DNA from: Ravibacter sp037191015
Lineage (GTDB): Bacteria > Bacteroidota > Bacteroidia > Cytophagales > Spirosomataceae
NCBI GenBank assembly: GCA_037191015.1
Contig: JBBCKD010000021.1
Location: 186,001-250,000 of the forward strand
DNA: 64,000 nucleotides
Direction of reading: 5' to 3'
Translations under genes and position numbers: made by a program
The notes under the pieces: model-generated
What the model was told of the DNA's origin: nothing
The model's database searches: none
The model's input: only the letters and a program-made list of their open reading frames with translations
Part shown: positions 1 through 7,917 of the stretch, one piece after another
Layout of the letters: each line of letters opens with the position of its first letter
How positions within the stretch are numbered: position 1 is the first letter of the stretch

Positions 1-35
1 CAAGGCGGTTTCTTCATCAAAATTCCGTATCGCCT

Positions 36-161
36 CGAGTTGCGCGTAGTCTCCAGACTACGTGCAGGTGTCATAGGTCTCCAGACCATTTCCACGGTTC
101 AAACAATTAATAGAAACAGTATATCCTTCCGGTCCGAGTTGCGCGTAGTCTCCAGACTACG
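36..161. repeat. Two exact 27-nt palindromic repeats plus a related half-site
   Basis: The same 27 nt (CGAGTTGCGCGTAGTCTCCA followed by GACTACG) occur at 36-62 and 135-161. Each carries the hairpin arm pair CGTAGTCT / AGACTACG around a CC loop. Between them, 76-87 reads GGTCTCCAGACC, a shorter palindrome with the same TCTCCAGA centre. No gene is visible in 1-400, so this looks like an extragenic palindromic (REP-like) cluster. I saw no other copy in the window. Confidence 0.75.
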
Positions 162-237
162 CCTAACTTGACATAACCCTTCAGAATACATCTCCCACCA
201 CATTTGATCCAAAATTGATAGGATTAGAATCAAAAAT

Positions 238-260
238 GTTAGTGCCTAAAAGGCACTAAC
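238..260. terminator. Perfect 10-bp hairpin, possible terminator
   Basis: GTTAGTGCCT and AGGCACTAAC form a perfect 10-bp stem with a 3-nt AAA loop. No long T-run follows, so termination of an off-window gene is only one reading. The hairpin lies directly upstream of a promoter-like TACTTTTG. Confidence 0.45.
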
Positions 261-262
261 GA

Positions 263-270
263 TACTTTTG
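263..270 (+). promoter_or_regulatory. Candidate Bacteroidota -7 element for the BspA-like gene
   Basis: TACTTTTG matches the Bacteroidota -7 consensus TAnnTTTG exactly. No clear TTTG -33 box stands 19-21 nt upstream; that space is occupied by the 238-260 hairpin. The leader to the chosen start at 428 would be about 150 nt. Confidence 0.35.
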
Positions 271-427
271 TGCTATTCCGGAATCTCATTTTAAGGGTGT
301 TACGTACATGTTTTGCCTTTGTTGGCCAAAGCGTGTCCGGCCGGTTCCTGATTATTTTTATTCCTGAAAAGTATTCCATCCCGGTGATTCGGGTAGATAC
401 TGATCAATGCCGCTAAAACTTAATTGT

Positions 428-3400
428 ATGAAAAAACACTACCTTCTCCTGCTGATGTTTGTCAGTCAGGCAGCCTTTGCACAGCATGAATTCATCACCC
501 GCTGGGATTTGTCTAAAACCGGCCCTGTGGATGAACAGATCAGGTTTGGCGTAACCACGAGCGGATCCGTCGATTATACCTGGCAGGAGGTGGCTCCGGG
601 TACTGTGTCCGGGGCCGGCAGCTTTGACAATGGCTATGTAACGATCTCGGGCTTACCTGCCGGCGCGACCATTGACCTTCACATCCATCCCGCCAATTTC
701 AGCGCTTTCAATATGGAATCCAGCGAGAATGGGGACCGGCTGGTCGATGTCAGGCAATGGGGAACTACCGCCTGGACATCCATGACCTACGCCTTCTATC
801 ATTGCCGCTACCTGCAGATCAGCGCTACAGACCTGCCTGATCTGAGCGGGGTTACGGATGTTTCCTATATGTTCATGAATTGTACAGTCTTGAATGGTCC
901 GGCTAATATAGGGAGCTGGGACATGTCTGGTGTGACCAATATGGAGTCTATGTTTGATGGCGCCGGCGCTTTTAATCGACCTATCGGTACCTGGCAAACC
1001 GGAAATTCGGAATCCCTTTATTCCATGTTTTACGGTGCCGCCGCTTTTAACCAGTCGATCGGAGATTGGATACTGAATCCGGCTGTGAACCTGAACTTCA
1101 TTTTTACCAATAGCGGACTGGACTGCTATCACTACACCGAAACGCTCAAGGGGTGGAACGCCAATCCCGCCACCCCTGACGGCCTCTACCTGGATGCCGA
1201 AGACAGGACCTACAGCCCCGGCGCAGCGGATGCCCGCGACAACCTGATCACAGCGAAAGGGTGGACGATCGCAGGGGATGCCGCATCGGGTACGGAATGC
1301 CTGCCTGTTCTTGAAACGCAAAAATTTATCACCCGGTGGGACCTTTCCGAGGACGGGTCGGGGGCGGGCCAGATCAGCTTTGACGTGACAGCTACCGATC
1401 CGGTGCGCTATAGCTGGCAGGAGGTGTCGCCGGGTACAGGAACAGGTGCCGGTATCATTCATGACGGAAGCGTAACCATCACCGGCCTACCCGCCGGAGC
1501 TACTATCGACCTTTACATTAACCCGGCCAATTTCAATTCATTTAATATGGGATCCGGCTCAGATCCCGCCCGGTTGATTGACGTCAGCCAATGGGGGACA
1601 ACCGCCTGGACATCCATGGTTTATGCCTTTTATGACTGTTCCAACCTGCAGATCAGTGCCACTGACGTGCCTGATCTGAGTGGGGTTACGGAGGTGTCAA
1701 GTATGTTTTCCGGATGTACACTTTTAAATGGTCCTGCTAATATTGGCAGCTGGGATATGTCTGGTGTGACCAGTATGTACTCTGTGTTTGAGTATGCCAG
1801 TTCCTTTAATCAGCCTATCGGAGGCTGGAATACATCCAGCGTCACCGATATGGCTTATATGTTCAGTAATGCCACTTCTTTTAATCAACCTATTGACAAC
1901 TGGGGTACCCAAAGCGTGGAGAATATGGGCCAGATGTTTATGGGCGCCAGTTCCTTTAATCAACCTGTTGGCAGCTGGGATACCCGGAACGTAACGGATA
2001 TGGGGTATATGTTTAATGGCGCCGGCGCTTTTGATCAGTCATTAGGAGACTGGACGTTGAACGCCTCAGTCAACTTAAATGTGATTTTTAATAACAGTGG
2101 CTTGAGCTGTTATAATTACAGCGAAACGCTGAAAGGCTGGAGTGCCAACCCGGACACACCGGATGGACTCTCCCTGGCCGCCGACGGCAGAACCTATAGT
2201 CCCGGCGCAGCAGATGCTCGTAATAATCTGGTTACCAATAAAGGGTGGACCATCGAAGGTGATGCAGCATCTGGTACAGAATGCCCTGACCCCCGTGAAT
2301 TTATTACCCGATGGAACCTCCCCACGACCGGCTCCGGCGATACACAGCTTAGTTTTGGTGTGGCTACGTCGGGTTCCGTTAACTACACCTGGACAGAAGT
2401 GTCGCCTGGTACTGCCACGGGCTCCGGTACTTTTGATGACGGTACAGCTACGATTGCCGGTTTACCCGCCGGAGCCACTATTGATATCAGGATCTCGCCT
2501 GCCAATTTCCAAAGGATAATGATCGACAACGGCCCGGACAAAGATCGGCTGGTCGATGTCAGCCAATGGGGAAAAACTGCCTGGACATCCATGGTCAATG
2601 CCTTTTATGGATGCGCCAATCTGCAGATCAGCGCCACTGATGCGCCTGATCTGAGCATGGTTACAGACATGACGCAGATGTTTCGTGAATGTGCTGTCCT
2701 GAACAGCCCGGCTAATATCGGCAGTTGGAATACCCAAAACGTGACCAATATGAGTGAGATGTTCCATGGTGCTGCCGCTTTTGATCAACCTATAGGCAGC
2801 TGGAATATCCAAAACGTGATCTATATGTATGCTATGTTTTACCATGCCGGTTCATTTAATCAACCTATCGGAAGCTGGGATACCCAAAAAGTAAAAGATA
2901 TGGATAGTATGTTTGAAGGCGCCGGCGCATTTAACCAGCCTATTGGCGGTTGGGATACCCAAAGCGTAGAAGATATGGCCGACATGTTTCGTGAAGCCGT
3001 CGCTTTTAACCAGGATATTGGCGGCTGGGATACCCAAAATGTAATCCAAATGTCCGGCATGTTTCAAAATGCCGTCGCTTTTAATCAGCCTATCGGCGAT
3101 TGGAAAACCCTGAACGTAAAGAGTACAGGTAACATGTTTGAAGGCGCGATCGCTTTTAACCAACCTATCGGCAGTTGGAATACCCAGAGTGTGATCAACT
3201 TCCATAGAATGTTTTGCGGTGCTATCGCTTTTAACCAGCCTATCGGTGGTTGGGACACCCAAAACGTGGACAATATGAGCCGGATGTTTTGGGGCGCCAG
3301 CGCTTTTAATCAACCTGTTGGCGGCTGGAATACCCAAAAAGTATTTGATATGAATAGAATGTTTAAAGATGCCGGCGCTTTTGATCAGTCTTTAGGAAAC

Positions 3401-4168
3401 TGGACTTTGAAAATCTCAGTAAATTTAACTGAGATTTTTATTAACAGTGGCTTGGGCTGTTATAATTACAGCGAAACCCTGAAAGGCTGGAGTGCCAATC
3501 AGGACACGCCGGATGGACTCTCCCTGGCCGCCGATGGGAGAACGTACAGCCCCGGCGCAGCAGATGCCCGTAATAATCTGATTACAAAAGGGTGGATTAT
3601 CGAAGGTGATGCGGCATCTGATACAGAATGTTCAGATCCACTTCCGGTTACGCTGGTTTCCTTTTCAGGACAAAAAAACAGCGAAAACCAAAATGTCCTG
3701 AAATGGACCACAGCCGATGAAAGCGATTTTGACCGTTTTGAAGTGCAGCGTTCAGAAGATGTGCTGTCTTTTGAAAAGATCGGGGACGTATATGGGAAGG
3801 CTGAGTATGTTTTTACGGACAGGTCCCCCGGTTTCTTTAACTATTACCGGCTGAAAATGATCGATCTGGATGGCTCCTACGAATACTCCCGGATAATATC
3901 AATCAAAAATGAGGGGGGGCTGGCTGTAGTGGGCAGCTTCTATCCCAATCCCTCAAGTGGGAAGGTACGGGTCGATGTGAATGCCCCGGAAAGTGGCCGA
4001 TGGATCCTGACCGTGGTCGATATCAGTGGAAAAAACATTGCCAGACAGGCGTATGATCTCAGGAAGGGAAAGAATACCATCACCCTTGAGCATTTTGCGG
4101 AAGGGATCAATCTCGTGCGTTTTGAGTACGGCCGGTTTTCAGAGGTGAGAAAGCTGATCCGGGATTAG
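428..4168 (+). CDS. BspA-like DUF285 repeat surface protein with T9SS sorting domain
   Basis: A secreted, probably cell-surface protein. The in-frame ATG at 428 is preferred over 407 because it begins a textbook signal peptide (MKKHYLLLLMFVSQAAFAQ). The mature part is one module repeated three times, beginning near nt 488, 1323 and 2298. Each module starts with an (E/K)FITRW segment carrying GLPAGATID, then a block of BspA/DUF285 repeats of about 25 residues (pattern MFxxAxxFNQPIGxWDTxxVxxM), then a conserved YSPGAADARNNL...EGDAAS end. The third module is expanded to about nine DUF285 units. The last 180 residues contain a PVTLVSFSG...DFDRFEVQRS domain and a type A T9SS sorting tail. DUF285 proteins are known adhesins or surface proteins; no ligand can be inferred. 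Confidence 0.9.
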   Translation: MKKHYLLLLMFVSQAAFAQHEFITRWDLSKTGPVDEQIRFGVTTSGSVDYTWQEVAPGTVSGAGSFDNGYVTISGLPAGATIDLHIHPANFSAFNMESSENGDRLVDVRQWGTTAWTSMTYAFYHCRYLQISATDLPDLSGVTDVSYMFMNCTVLNGPANIGSWDMSGVTNMESMFDGAGAFNRPIGTWQTGNSESLYSMFYGAAAFNQSIGDWILNPAVNLNFIFTNSGLDCYHYTETLKGWNANPATPDGLYLDAEDRTYSPGAADARDNLITAKGWTIAGDAASGTECLPVLETQKFITRWDLSEDGSGAGQISFDVTATDPVRYSWQEVSPGTGTGAGIIHDGSVTITGLPAGATIDLYINPANFNSFNMGSGSDPARLIDVSQWGTTAWTSMVYAFYDCSNLQISATDVPDLSGVTEVSSMFSGCTLLNGPANIGSWDMSGVTSMYSVFEYASSFNQPIGGWNTSSVTDMAYMFSNATSFNQPIDNWGTQSVENMGQMFMGASSFNQPVGSWDTRNVTDMGYMFNGAGAFDQSLGDWTLNASVNLNVIFNNSGLSCYNYSETLKGWSANPDTPDGLSLAADGRTYSPGAADARNNLVTNKGWTIEGDAASGTECPDPREFITRWNLPTTGSGDTQLSFGVATSGSVNYTWTEVSPGTATGSGTFDDGTATIAGLPAGATIDIRISPANFQRIMIDNGPDKDRLVDVSQWGKTAWTSMVNAFYGCANLQISATDAPDLSMVTDMTQMFRECAVLNSPANIGSWNTQNVTNMSEMFHGAAAFDQPIGSWNIQNVIYMYAMFYHAGSFNQPIGSWDTQKVKDMDSMFEGAGAFNQPIGGWDTQSVEDMADMFREAVAFNQDIGGWDTQNVIQMSGMFQNAVAFNQPIGDWKTLNVKSTGNMFEGAIAFNQPIGSWNTQSVINFHRMFCGAIAFNQPIGGWDTQNVDNMSRMFWGASAFNQPVGGWNTQKVFDMNRMFKDAGAFDQSLGNWTLKISVNLTEIFINSGLGCYNYSETLKGWSANQDTPDGLSLAADGRTYSPGAADARNNLITKGWIIEGDAASDTECSDPLPVTLVSFSGQKNSENQNVLKWTTADESDFDRFEVQRSEDVLSFEKIGDVYGKAEYVFTDRSPGFFNYYRLKMIDLDGSYEYSRIISIKNEGGLAVVGSFYPNPSSGKVRVDVNAPESGRWILTVVDISGKNIARQAYDLRKGKNTITLEHFAEGINLVRFEYGRFSEVRKLIRD

Positions 4169-4186
4169 CGTGGGAGAGTAGCTACC

Positions 4187-4220
4187 AAAAAAGCACCATT
4201 TTCAGGTGCTTTTTGCTTTT
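4187..4220 (+). terminator. Rho-independent terminator between the BspA-like gene and dodecin
   Basis: AAGCACC / GGTGCTT stem with an ATTTTCA loop, preceded by an A-run and followed by TTTTGCTTTT. It lies between two convergent genes and can serve both. Confidence 0.8.
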
Positions 4221-4243
4221 TAAGGTTCCTTTCGACCAAAACG

Positions 4244-4447
4244 TTAATCGTCTACCCTGAATGACACCTTGCAGACCACGCCATAAGAACTGATCTTGCC
4301 GTCTTTTACGTGAGCCTTCATGTCTTTGACATAGACCGAGTCAATATTTCGAATGGTTTTTGAAACCTCAGTAACGCAGTTCTGAACAGCATCATCAAAA
4401 CTTTTTGAAGAAGAAGCTATTACTTCCAGTACTTTTACGATTGCCAT
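4244..4447 (-). CDS. Dodecin, flavin-binding storage protein
   Basis: A 67-residue protein of standard dodecin length with the family pattern: KVLEVIASSSKSFDDAVQNCV at the N-terminus, a central helix, then AHVKDGKISSYGVVCKVSFRVDD. Dodecins form dodecameric hollow spheres that bind flavins or related aromatic ligands and buffer free flavin in the cytoplasm. It is a single gene, convergent with the BspA-like gene across a shared terminator. The residue usually written as the flavin-stacking Trp of archaeal dodecins is not obvious; SSYGV occupies that stretch, as in several bacterial members. Family assignment is firm; ligand is inferred. Confidence 0.85.
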   Translation of the reverse strand: MAIVKVLEVIASSSKSFDDAVQNCVTEVSKTIRNIDSVYVKDMKAHVKDGKISSYGVVCKVSFRVDD

Positions 4448-4558
4448 AGAATATTAAGTTTTTAATATAAAACGTAAAAATATCCTCTTATATTCTTTTG
4501 CTTAGCGGAGAACATGAAAGTTTTTAGTTGAGTCCAGCTTCATCCCATACAGGAATAC

Positions 4559-4629
4559 CAGAAATCCCACCAGTTGCTCGACCGGAGTCGCCTCAGGCGC
4601 TCAGAATAGGGTTTTCGGGAGAAAATCCT
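4559..4629 (+). repeat. Dispersed intergenic repeat, copy 1
   Basis: One of four related copies sharing the core GTGTTCGACTGGAGTCCCCT then CAGGCGC, preceded by CAGAAAnCCCACCAG and followed by TTTCGnGAGAAA. This copy reads TTGCTCGACCGGAGTCGCCT. It sits in the gap between dodecin and the aldolase gene; nothing else is seen in 4448-4634. Confidence 0.75.
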
Positions 4630-4634
4630 ATAAA

Positions 4635-5462
4635 TTATCCGCCTCTTCCGGCAACTATCTTAAATTTTTCCCTTACCAAAGAGGCGACAGCCTGTGTAGC
4701 GGGTGGAAAAACTTTCCGTAGATCTATTTCACAGTTGCCGTTAAGACTGTATTGCAACGTTTGCATAAAAATATTCTTAATTTCCGTGGCCAGATTGATT
4801 TTGCAAATTCCCCGGCGAATAGAGTCCTGAAGCATTTCACCGGGTATACCCGATCCGCCATGAAGTACCAGCGGTATACGGACTGCTTCCCGAATCATTT
4901 CCAGAAGATCCAGATCGAGCTTCGGGATACCTGTATAAAATCCATGTGCGGAGCCTATTGCGACTGCCAGGGCATCCACACCTGTTTCTTCTACAAACAG
5001 CCTGGCTTCTTCCGGATCGGTAAATCCCACTTTTTCTTTTGACTGCCCCAATTTGGCCACATAACCTAGTTCGGCTTCTACATTTGCCTCATATTTTTCA
5101 GCTAGTGCGACTACCCTTTCCGTAACAGCAATATTTTCACGAAAGGGCCTCTCGCTTGCGTCGATCATTACTGAATCAAAGCCCGCGTCAAGACATTTTT
5201 CCACTAGTTCATAAGAGTCGGAATGATCAAGATGTAACCATCCCTCAACCTGGTGACTTTTCAAAGCGGCTCTTGCCATGCCGACTGCCACCGCGAGTCC
5301 CATATAGTCAATAGAGCTTTTGGTAAGCTGGAGGATTACAGGCTGACCCGATTCAGACGCTGCTATCAGGATGCCTTCCAAAGTTTCATAATTATAAAAA
5401 TTGGTAGCCAGCAGACACGATTTGCTTACCTGTAAATTTCGTAGTTTGTCTTTAAGCTTCAT
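4635..5462 (-). CDS. Class II fructose/tagatose-bisphosphate aldolase (GatY/KbaY type)
   Basis: A 275-residue class II aldolase. It would cleave a ketose 1,6-bisphosphate, probably tagatose-1,6-bisphosphate, to glyceraldehyde-3-phosphate and DHAP. Visible signatures are HLDHS (Asp79 catalytic, His80 zinc), VEAELG (residues 128-133), GSAHGFY (His173 zinc) and LVLHGGSGIP (His201 zinc, phosphate-binding loop). The substrate is inferred from the gene immediately upstream on the same strand, an AgaS-type SIS enzyme (about 47 nt gap), and from the divergent DeoR regulator. Fructose-bisphosphate aldolase remains an alternative, because the family cannot be split by sequence alone. Confidence 0.85.
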   Translation of the reverse strand: MKLKDKLRNLQVSKSCLLATNFYNYETLEGILIAASESGQPVILQLTKSSIDYMGLAVAVGMARAALKSHQVEGWLHLDHSDSYELVEKCLDAGFDSVMIDASERPFRENIAVTERVVALAEKYEANVEAELGYVAKLGQSKEKVGFTDPEEARLFVEETGVDALAVAIGSAHGFYTGIPKLDLDLLEMIREAVRIPLVLHGGSGIPGEMLQDSIRRGICKINLATEIKNIFMQTLQYSLNGNCEIDLRKVFPPATQAVASLVREKFKIVAGRGG

Positions 5463-5509
5463 TTTCTTGCTTACCGGGATTTTGAAGGAATTGCCGCCGG
5501 CAATCTGAT

Positions 5510-6739
5510 TTAGGGATTGAGGTTATAATTGTTAGCAGGATAGGGGTAAATAGTAACGCCCTGAACTACGCGGGAAATGATCCCATTGGCTGAAGGAGAG
5601 TCGGGCTGCAATTTCAGTTGGATCGCTTTGAAAAAGGCAATGATTTGAGCCGGAAGTACGCTGCAAACCGCGAGGAACTCCTCTTCCAATCCTGTATCAC
5701 CATTGGATAGTTCGATTTTCAAATCCAAGCTCATCTCATCGTCTATTGATTCGGCAATACCGATACGTAAAAGCCCCCTTTCAGTGTGATTGATAGAATC
5801 TACCAGATCTGCTTCATAGCGATGTGTGTAAGCGCTGTTGGAGAATAGGAAAACGATCAGCGTCGTGCTGTCAATGACTACTTTAGGGCCATGCCTCAGG
5901 CCTAAAAATGAATCGTATTTGCAGATGACTTTCCCGGAAGTTAACTCCTGGAGTTTCAACTGGGATTCTCTGGCCGCTCCCTGCAATGGTCCTGAGCCGA
6001 GGAAAACGGCCCTTTTAAAATCTAATTTTGCTACTTCCTTTAGCTTATCGACCAGATTTGAAAGGAGGACATTCCCATAATTACAGAGTCGGGTTACCTG
6101 GCTTTCATACTTTTCTATCTGAGTTATCCGTGCAATAAGCAGGCCTGCAAGCAGCATAGCGGTAAAACTGCTGGTCATAGCCAACCCTTTGTCGTTGGTT
6201 TCAGGTGGAAGCAGCACACATAATGTATTGTCGCTGTTTCCTGTATTGGCGAGATCGCCATAGGCGTTGCATGTGACAATCAGGTGGTAGGTATATTGAT
6301 TAAGCGATTCAGCGAGGCGGATAGCAGCCAGGCTCTCAGGACTGTTCCCTGACCTGGCAAATGATATGAGTAAGGTAATATCCTGTTCGTGGAAATATTC
6401 ATGAGGATGGGTAACCAGGTCTGTTGTAGCGACGGCCCATGTATTTTTTTGTGTAAATCTTTGAAAAGAAGGACGAAGAATGTTGCCGATATAGGCAGAA
6501 GTACCTGCGCCGGTCAATACGATATTCAGGGAAGGGTGAGCGTATGTCATTTGGAGAAACCGGTCGATCTCGGGTTTTCGTTCGAGTAATAGCTCCCATG
6601 TACGTTCCCAAACCGCAGGTTGTTGAGATATTTCTTCTGCGGTATGCAATGCGCCGGCATTTCTCAGATCTCGAATGCTCATTCCCAATTTGTGCCGGCT
6701 GTAGTTTTGTTTCAGTGGTGTTCCAGAAAGTTTTTGCAT
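5510..6739 (-). CDS. agaS: AgaS-type SIS-domain sugar-phosphate isomerase/deaminase
   Basis: A 409-residue protein with two SIS sugar-phosphate-binding domains. The first has LTGAGTSAYIG near residues 75-85 and SFARSGNSPES near 126-136; the second has FLGSGPLQGAARES and the C-terminal LRHGPK...V block. Length and motifs match AgaS, which converts galactosamine-6-phosphate to tagatose-6-phosphate and ammonia. It would feed a kinase (a PfkB protein is encoded at 21186) and the aldolase encoded just downstream. It is the first gene of the leftward pair and is transcribed divergently from a DeoR regulator. Exact substrate is inferred. Confidence 0.8.
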   Translation of the reverse strand: MQKLSGTPLKQNYSRHKLGMSIRDLRNAGALHTAEEISQQPAVWERTWELLLERKPEIDRFLQMTYAHPSLNIVLTGAGTSAYIGNILRPSFQRFTQKNTWAVATTDLVTHPHEYFHEQDITLLISFARSGNSPESLAAIRLAESLNQYTYHLIVTCNAYGDLANTGNSDNTLCVLLPPETNDKGLAMTSSFTAMLLAGLLIARITQIEKYESQVTRLCNYGNVLLSNLVDKLKEVAKLDFKRAVFLGSGPLQGAARESQLKLQELTSGKVICKYDSFLGLRHGPKVVIDSTTLIVFLFSNSAYTHRYEADLVDSINHTERGLLRIGIAESIDDEMSLDLKIELSNGDTGLEEEFLAVCSVLPAQIIAFFKAIQLKLQPDSPSANGIISRVVQGVTIYPYPANNYNLNP

Positions 6740-6788
6740 ATATCTAGCTTTTGAATCAAGTATTTGCTGTGCCTGTCGGATAGGATTA

Positions 6789-6863
6789 CAAATGTATATA
6801 TTTTTATTTCCTTTTTATTAAACGAAATATATTTTTATTTCCCTTTTTTTATTGTTTAATGAA
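6789..6863 (-). promoter_or_regulatory. agaS promoter -7 element and tandem operator-like repeats
   Basis: The complement of 6789-6796 is TACATTTG, an exact match to the Bacteroidota -7 consensus, placed for leftward agaS transcription. Directly upstream, ATATATTTTTATTTC occurs twice with 31-nt spacing (6796-6810 and 6827-6841). Each copy is followed by a C/T-rich run and then ATTAAACGAA or TTTAATGAA. The repeats cover the -33 region, as a repressor operator would. Binding by the adjacent DeoR protein is inference. Confidence 0.5.
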
Positions 6864-7060
6864 ATAACTTTTTGTTTCTTTACACTGTAGGTACTTATCG
6901 GGTATTGAGAGCGGAAGGATAGAGGCTGACTCTTCGGATACGGTGGTGGTGGAAACGACGAAATGGTCGATAGCCCGCCTTAATCTATCAGGGATGGCTT
7001 GGGTTGTCGCTGAAATTATGGGTTGTTGCTGAGATTAGAAGCCGTTCGTAGCAGTAGCTT

Positions 7061-7091
7061 TTTTGATTTTCGCAAAATGTATCTATCTTTC
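7061..7091 (+). promoter_or_regulatory. Candidate promoter of the deoR gene
   Basis: TTTTG at 7061-7065 and TATCTTTC at 7084-7091 (7 of 8 to TAnnTTTG) are separated by 18 nt. A transcript starting near 7098 would exclude the upstream ATG at 7023, and supports a start at 7104 or 7113. Confidence 0.4.
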
Positions 7092-7112
7092 AAAACTTTA
7101 AAAATGCTTCGA

Positions 7113-7895
7113 ATGGGTGAGATTATTAAAGAAAAGAAAAATACTGTTGACAGAAGAGTCATTATTCTTGAAAAGCTGGAGCAGGAAGGTAAGGTAGATG
7201 TCGTTTCGCTGAGCCAGGCATTGGGTGTTACAGAAGTGACCATACGCAATGACCTGGCGAGGCTTGAGCAGAAGAATATGCTGATCCGGGCAAGAGGCGG
7301 CGCCTTCAAAATTGACAGGGTGGGGGTAGATTTTACGCTTTCCGATAAGAACAGGCACCACTATGAAGAGAAAGCCCGGATCGGAAAAGCGGCTGCAAAA
7401 TTGATTGAAGAAGGAGATACCATTATTCTCGACTCCGGGACCACTACGCTCGAAATCACTAAAAACATGGAGGTTTCGGGGCTAACAGTAATTACCAATG
7501 CGCTCAATGTGGTGAACCAGCTTACGGAAAACGAAAACGTGACCGTGATTGTCCCTGGAGGGGTTCTGAGAAAAAACTCCCTGTCCCTTGTTGGGGGCGG
7601 GGCTGAAGACAGTTTTAAGAATTATTTCTGCGATAAGCTTTTTCTGGCCGTAGACGGAATCAGCGCCGACTTCGGATTGTCTACCCCCAATGTGGAGGAG
7701 GCCCATCTGAACCGGGTTATGATAGGTATTTCAAAGAAGGTGATCGTTGTGACAGATTCGAGTAAGTTTAATAAGCGGAGCCTGGCCTTCATTGCCTCTG
7801 TCTCGGAGATTGACGTCGTGGTAACCGACGATGGTATTCCATCAGAGGAACGAAAGAAGCTGGAAAATGCAGGCGTGGAAGTGATAATAGCTTAG
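7113..7895 (+). CDS. DeoR/AgaR-family transcriptional regulator
   Basis: A DeoR-type regulator of about 260 residues. The N-terminal winged helix-turn-helix includes VVSLSQALGVTEVTIRNDL and the recognition-helix region before LIRARGGA. The C-terminal DeoR sensor domain shows ILDSGTTTLEI, GGVLRKNSLSLVGG, KLFLAVDGI and VVVTDSSKF. These domains bind phosphorylated sugars. The ORF is open from 7023, but start 7113 fits family length and lies downstream of the promoter candidate. It is divergent from agaS, with operator-like repeats between, and is followed after 22 nt by the lyase gene, with which it is probably co-transcribed. Confidence 0.85.
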   Translation: MGEIIKEKKNTVDRRVIILEKLEQEGKVDVVSLSQALGVTEVTIRNDLARLEQKNMLIRARGGAFKIDRVGVDFTLSDKNRHHYEEKARIGKAAAKLIEEGDTIILDSGTTTLEITKNMEVSGLTVITNALNVVNQLTENENVTVIVPGGVLRKNSLSLVGGGAEDSFKNYFCDKLFLAVDGISADFGLSTPNVEEAHLNRVMIGISKKVIVVTDSSKFNKRSLAFIASVSEIDVVVTDDGIPSEERKKLENAGVEVIIA

Positions 7896-7917
7896 CAGAT
7901 GTCCTATCCGGAAATCT

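Noticed and set aside
653..3337. Long minus-strand ORFs opposite the BspA-like gene (for example 653-1462 and 2852-3337)
   Set aside because: They mirror the repeated coding sequence of the plus strand, with repetitive low-complexity translations, and have no independent start or family signal.
2700..3400. Regular 75-nt repeats resembling a CRISPR-like array
   Set aside because: The period is in frame, the units encode DUF285 repeats, and there are no unique spacers or cas genes.
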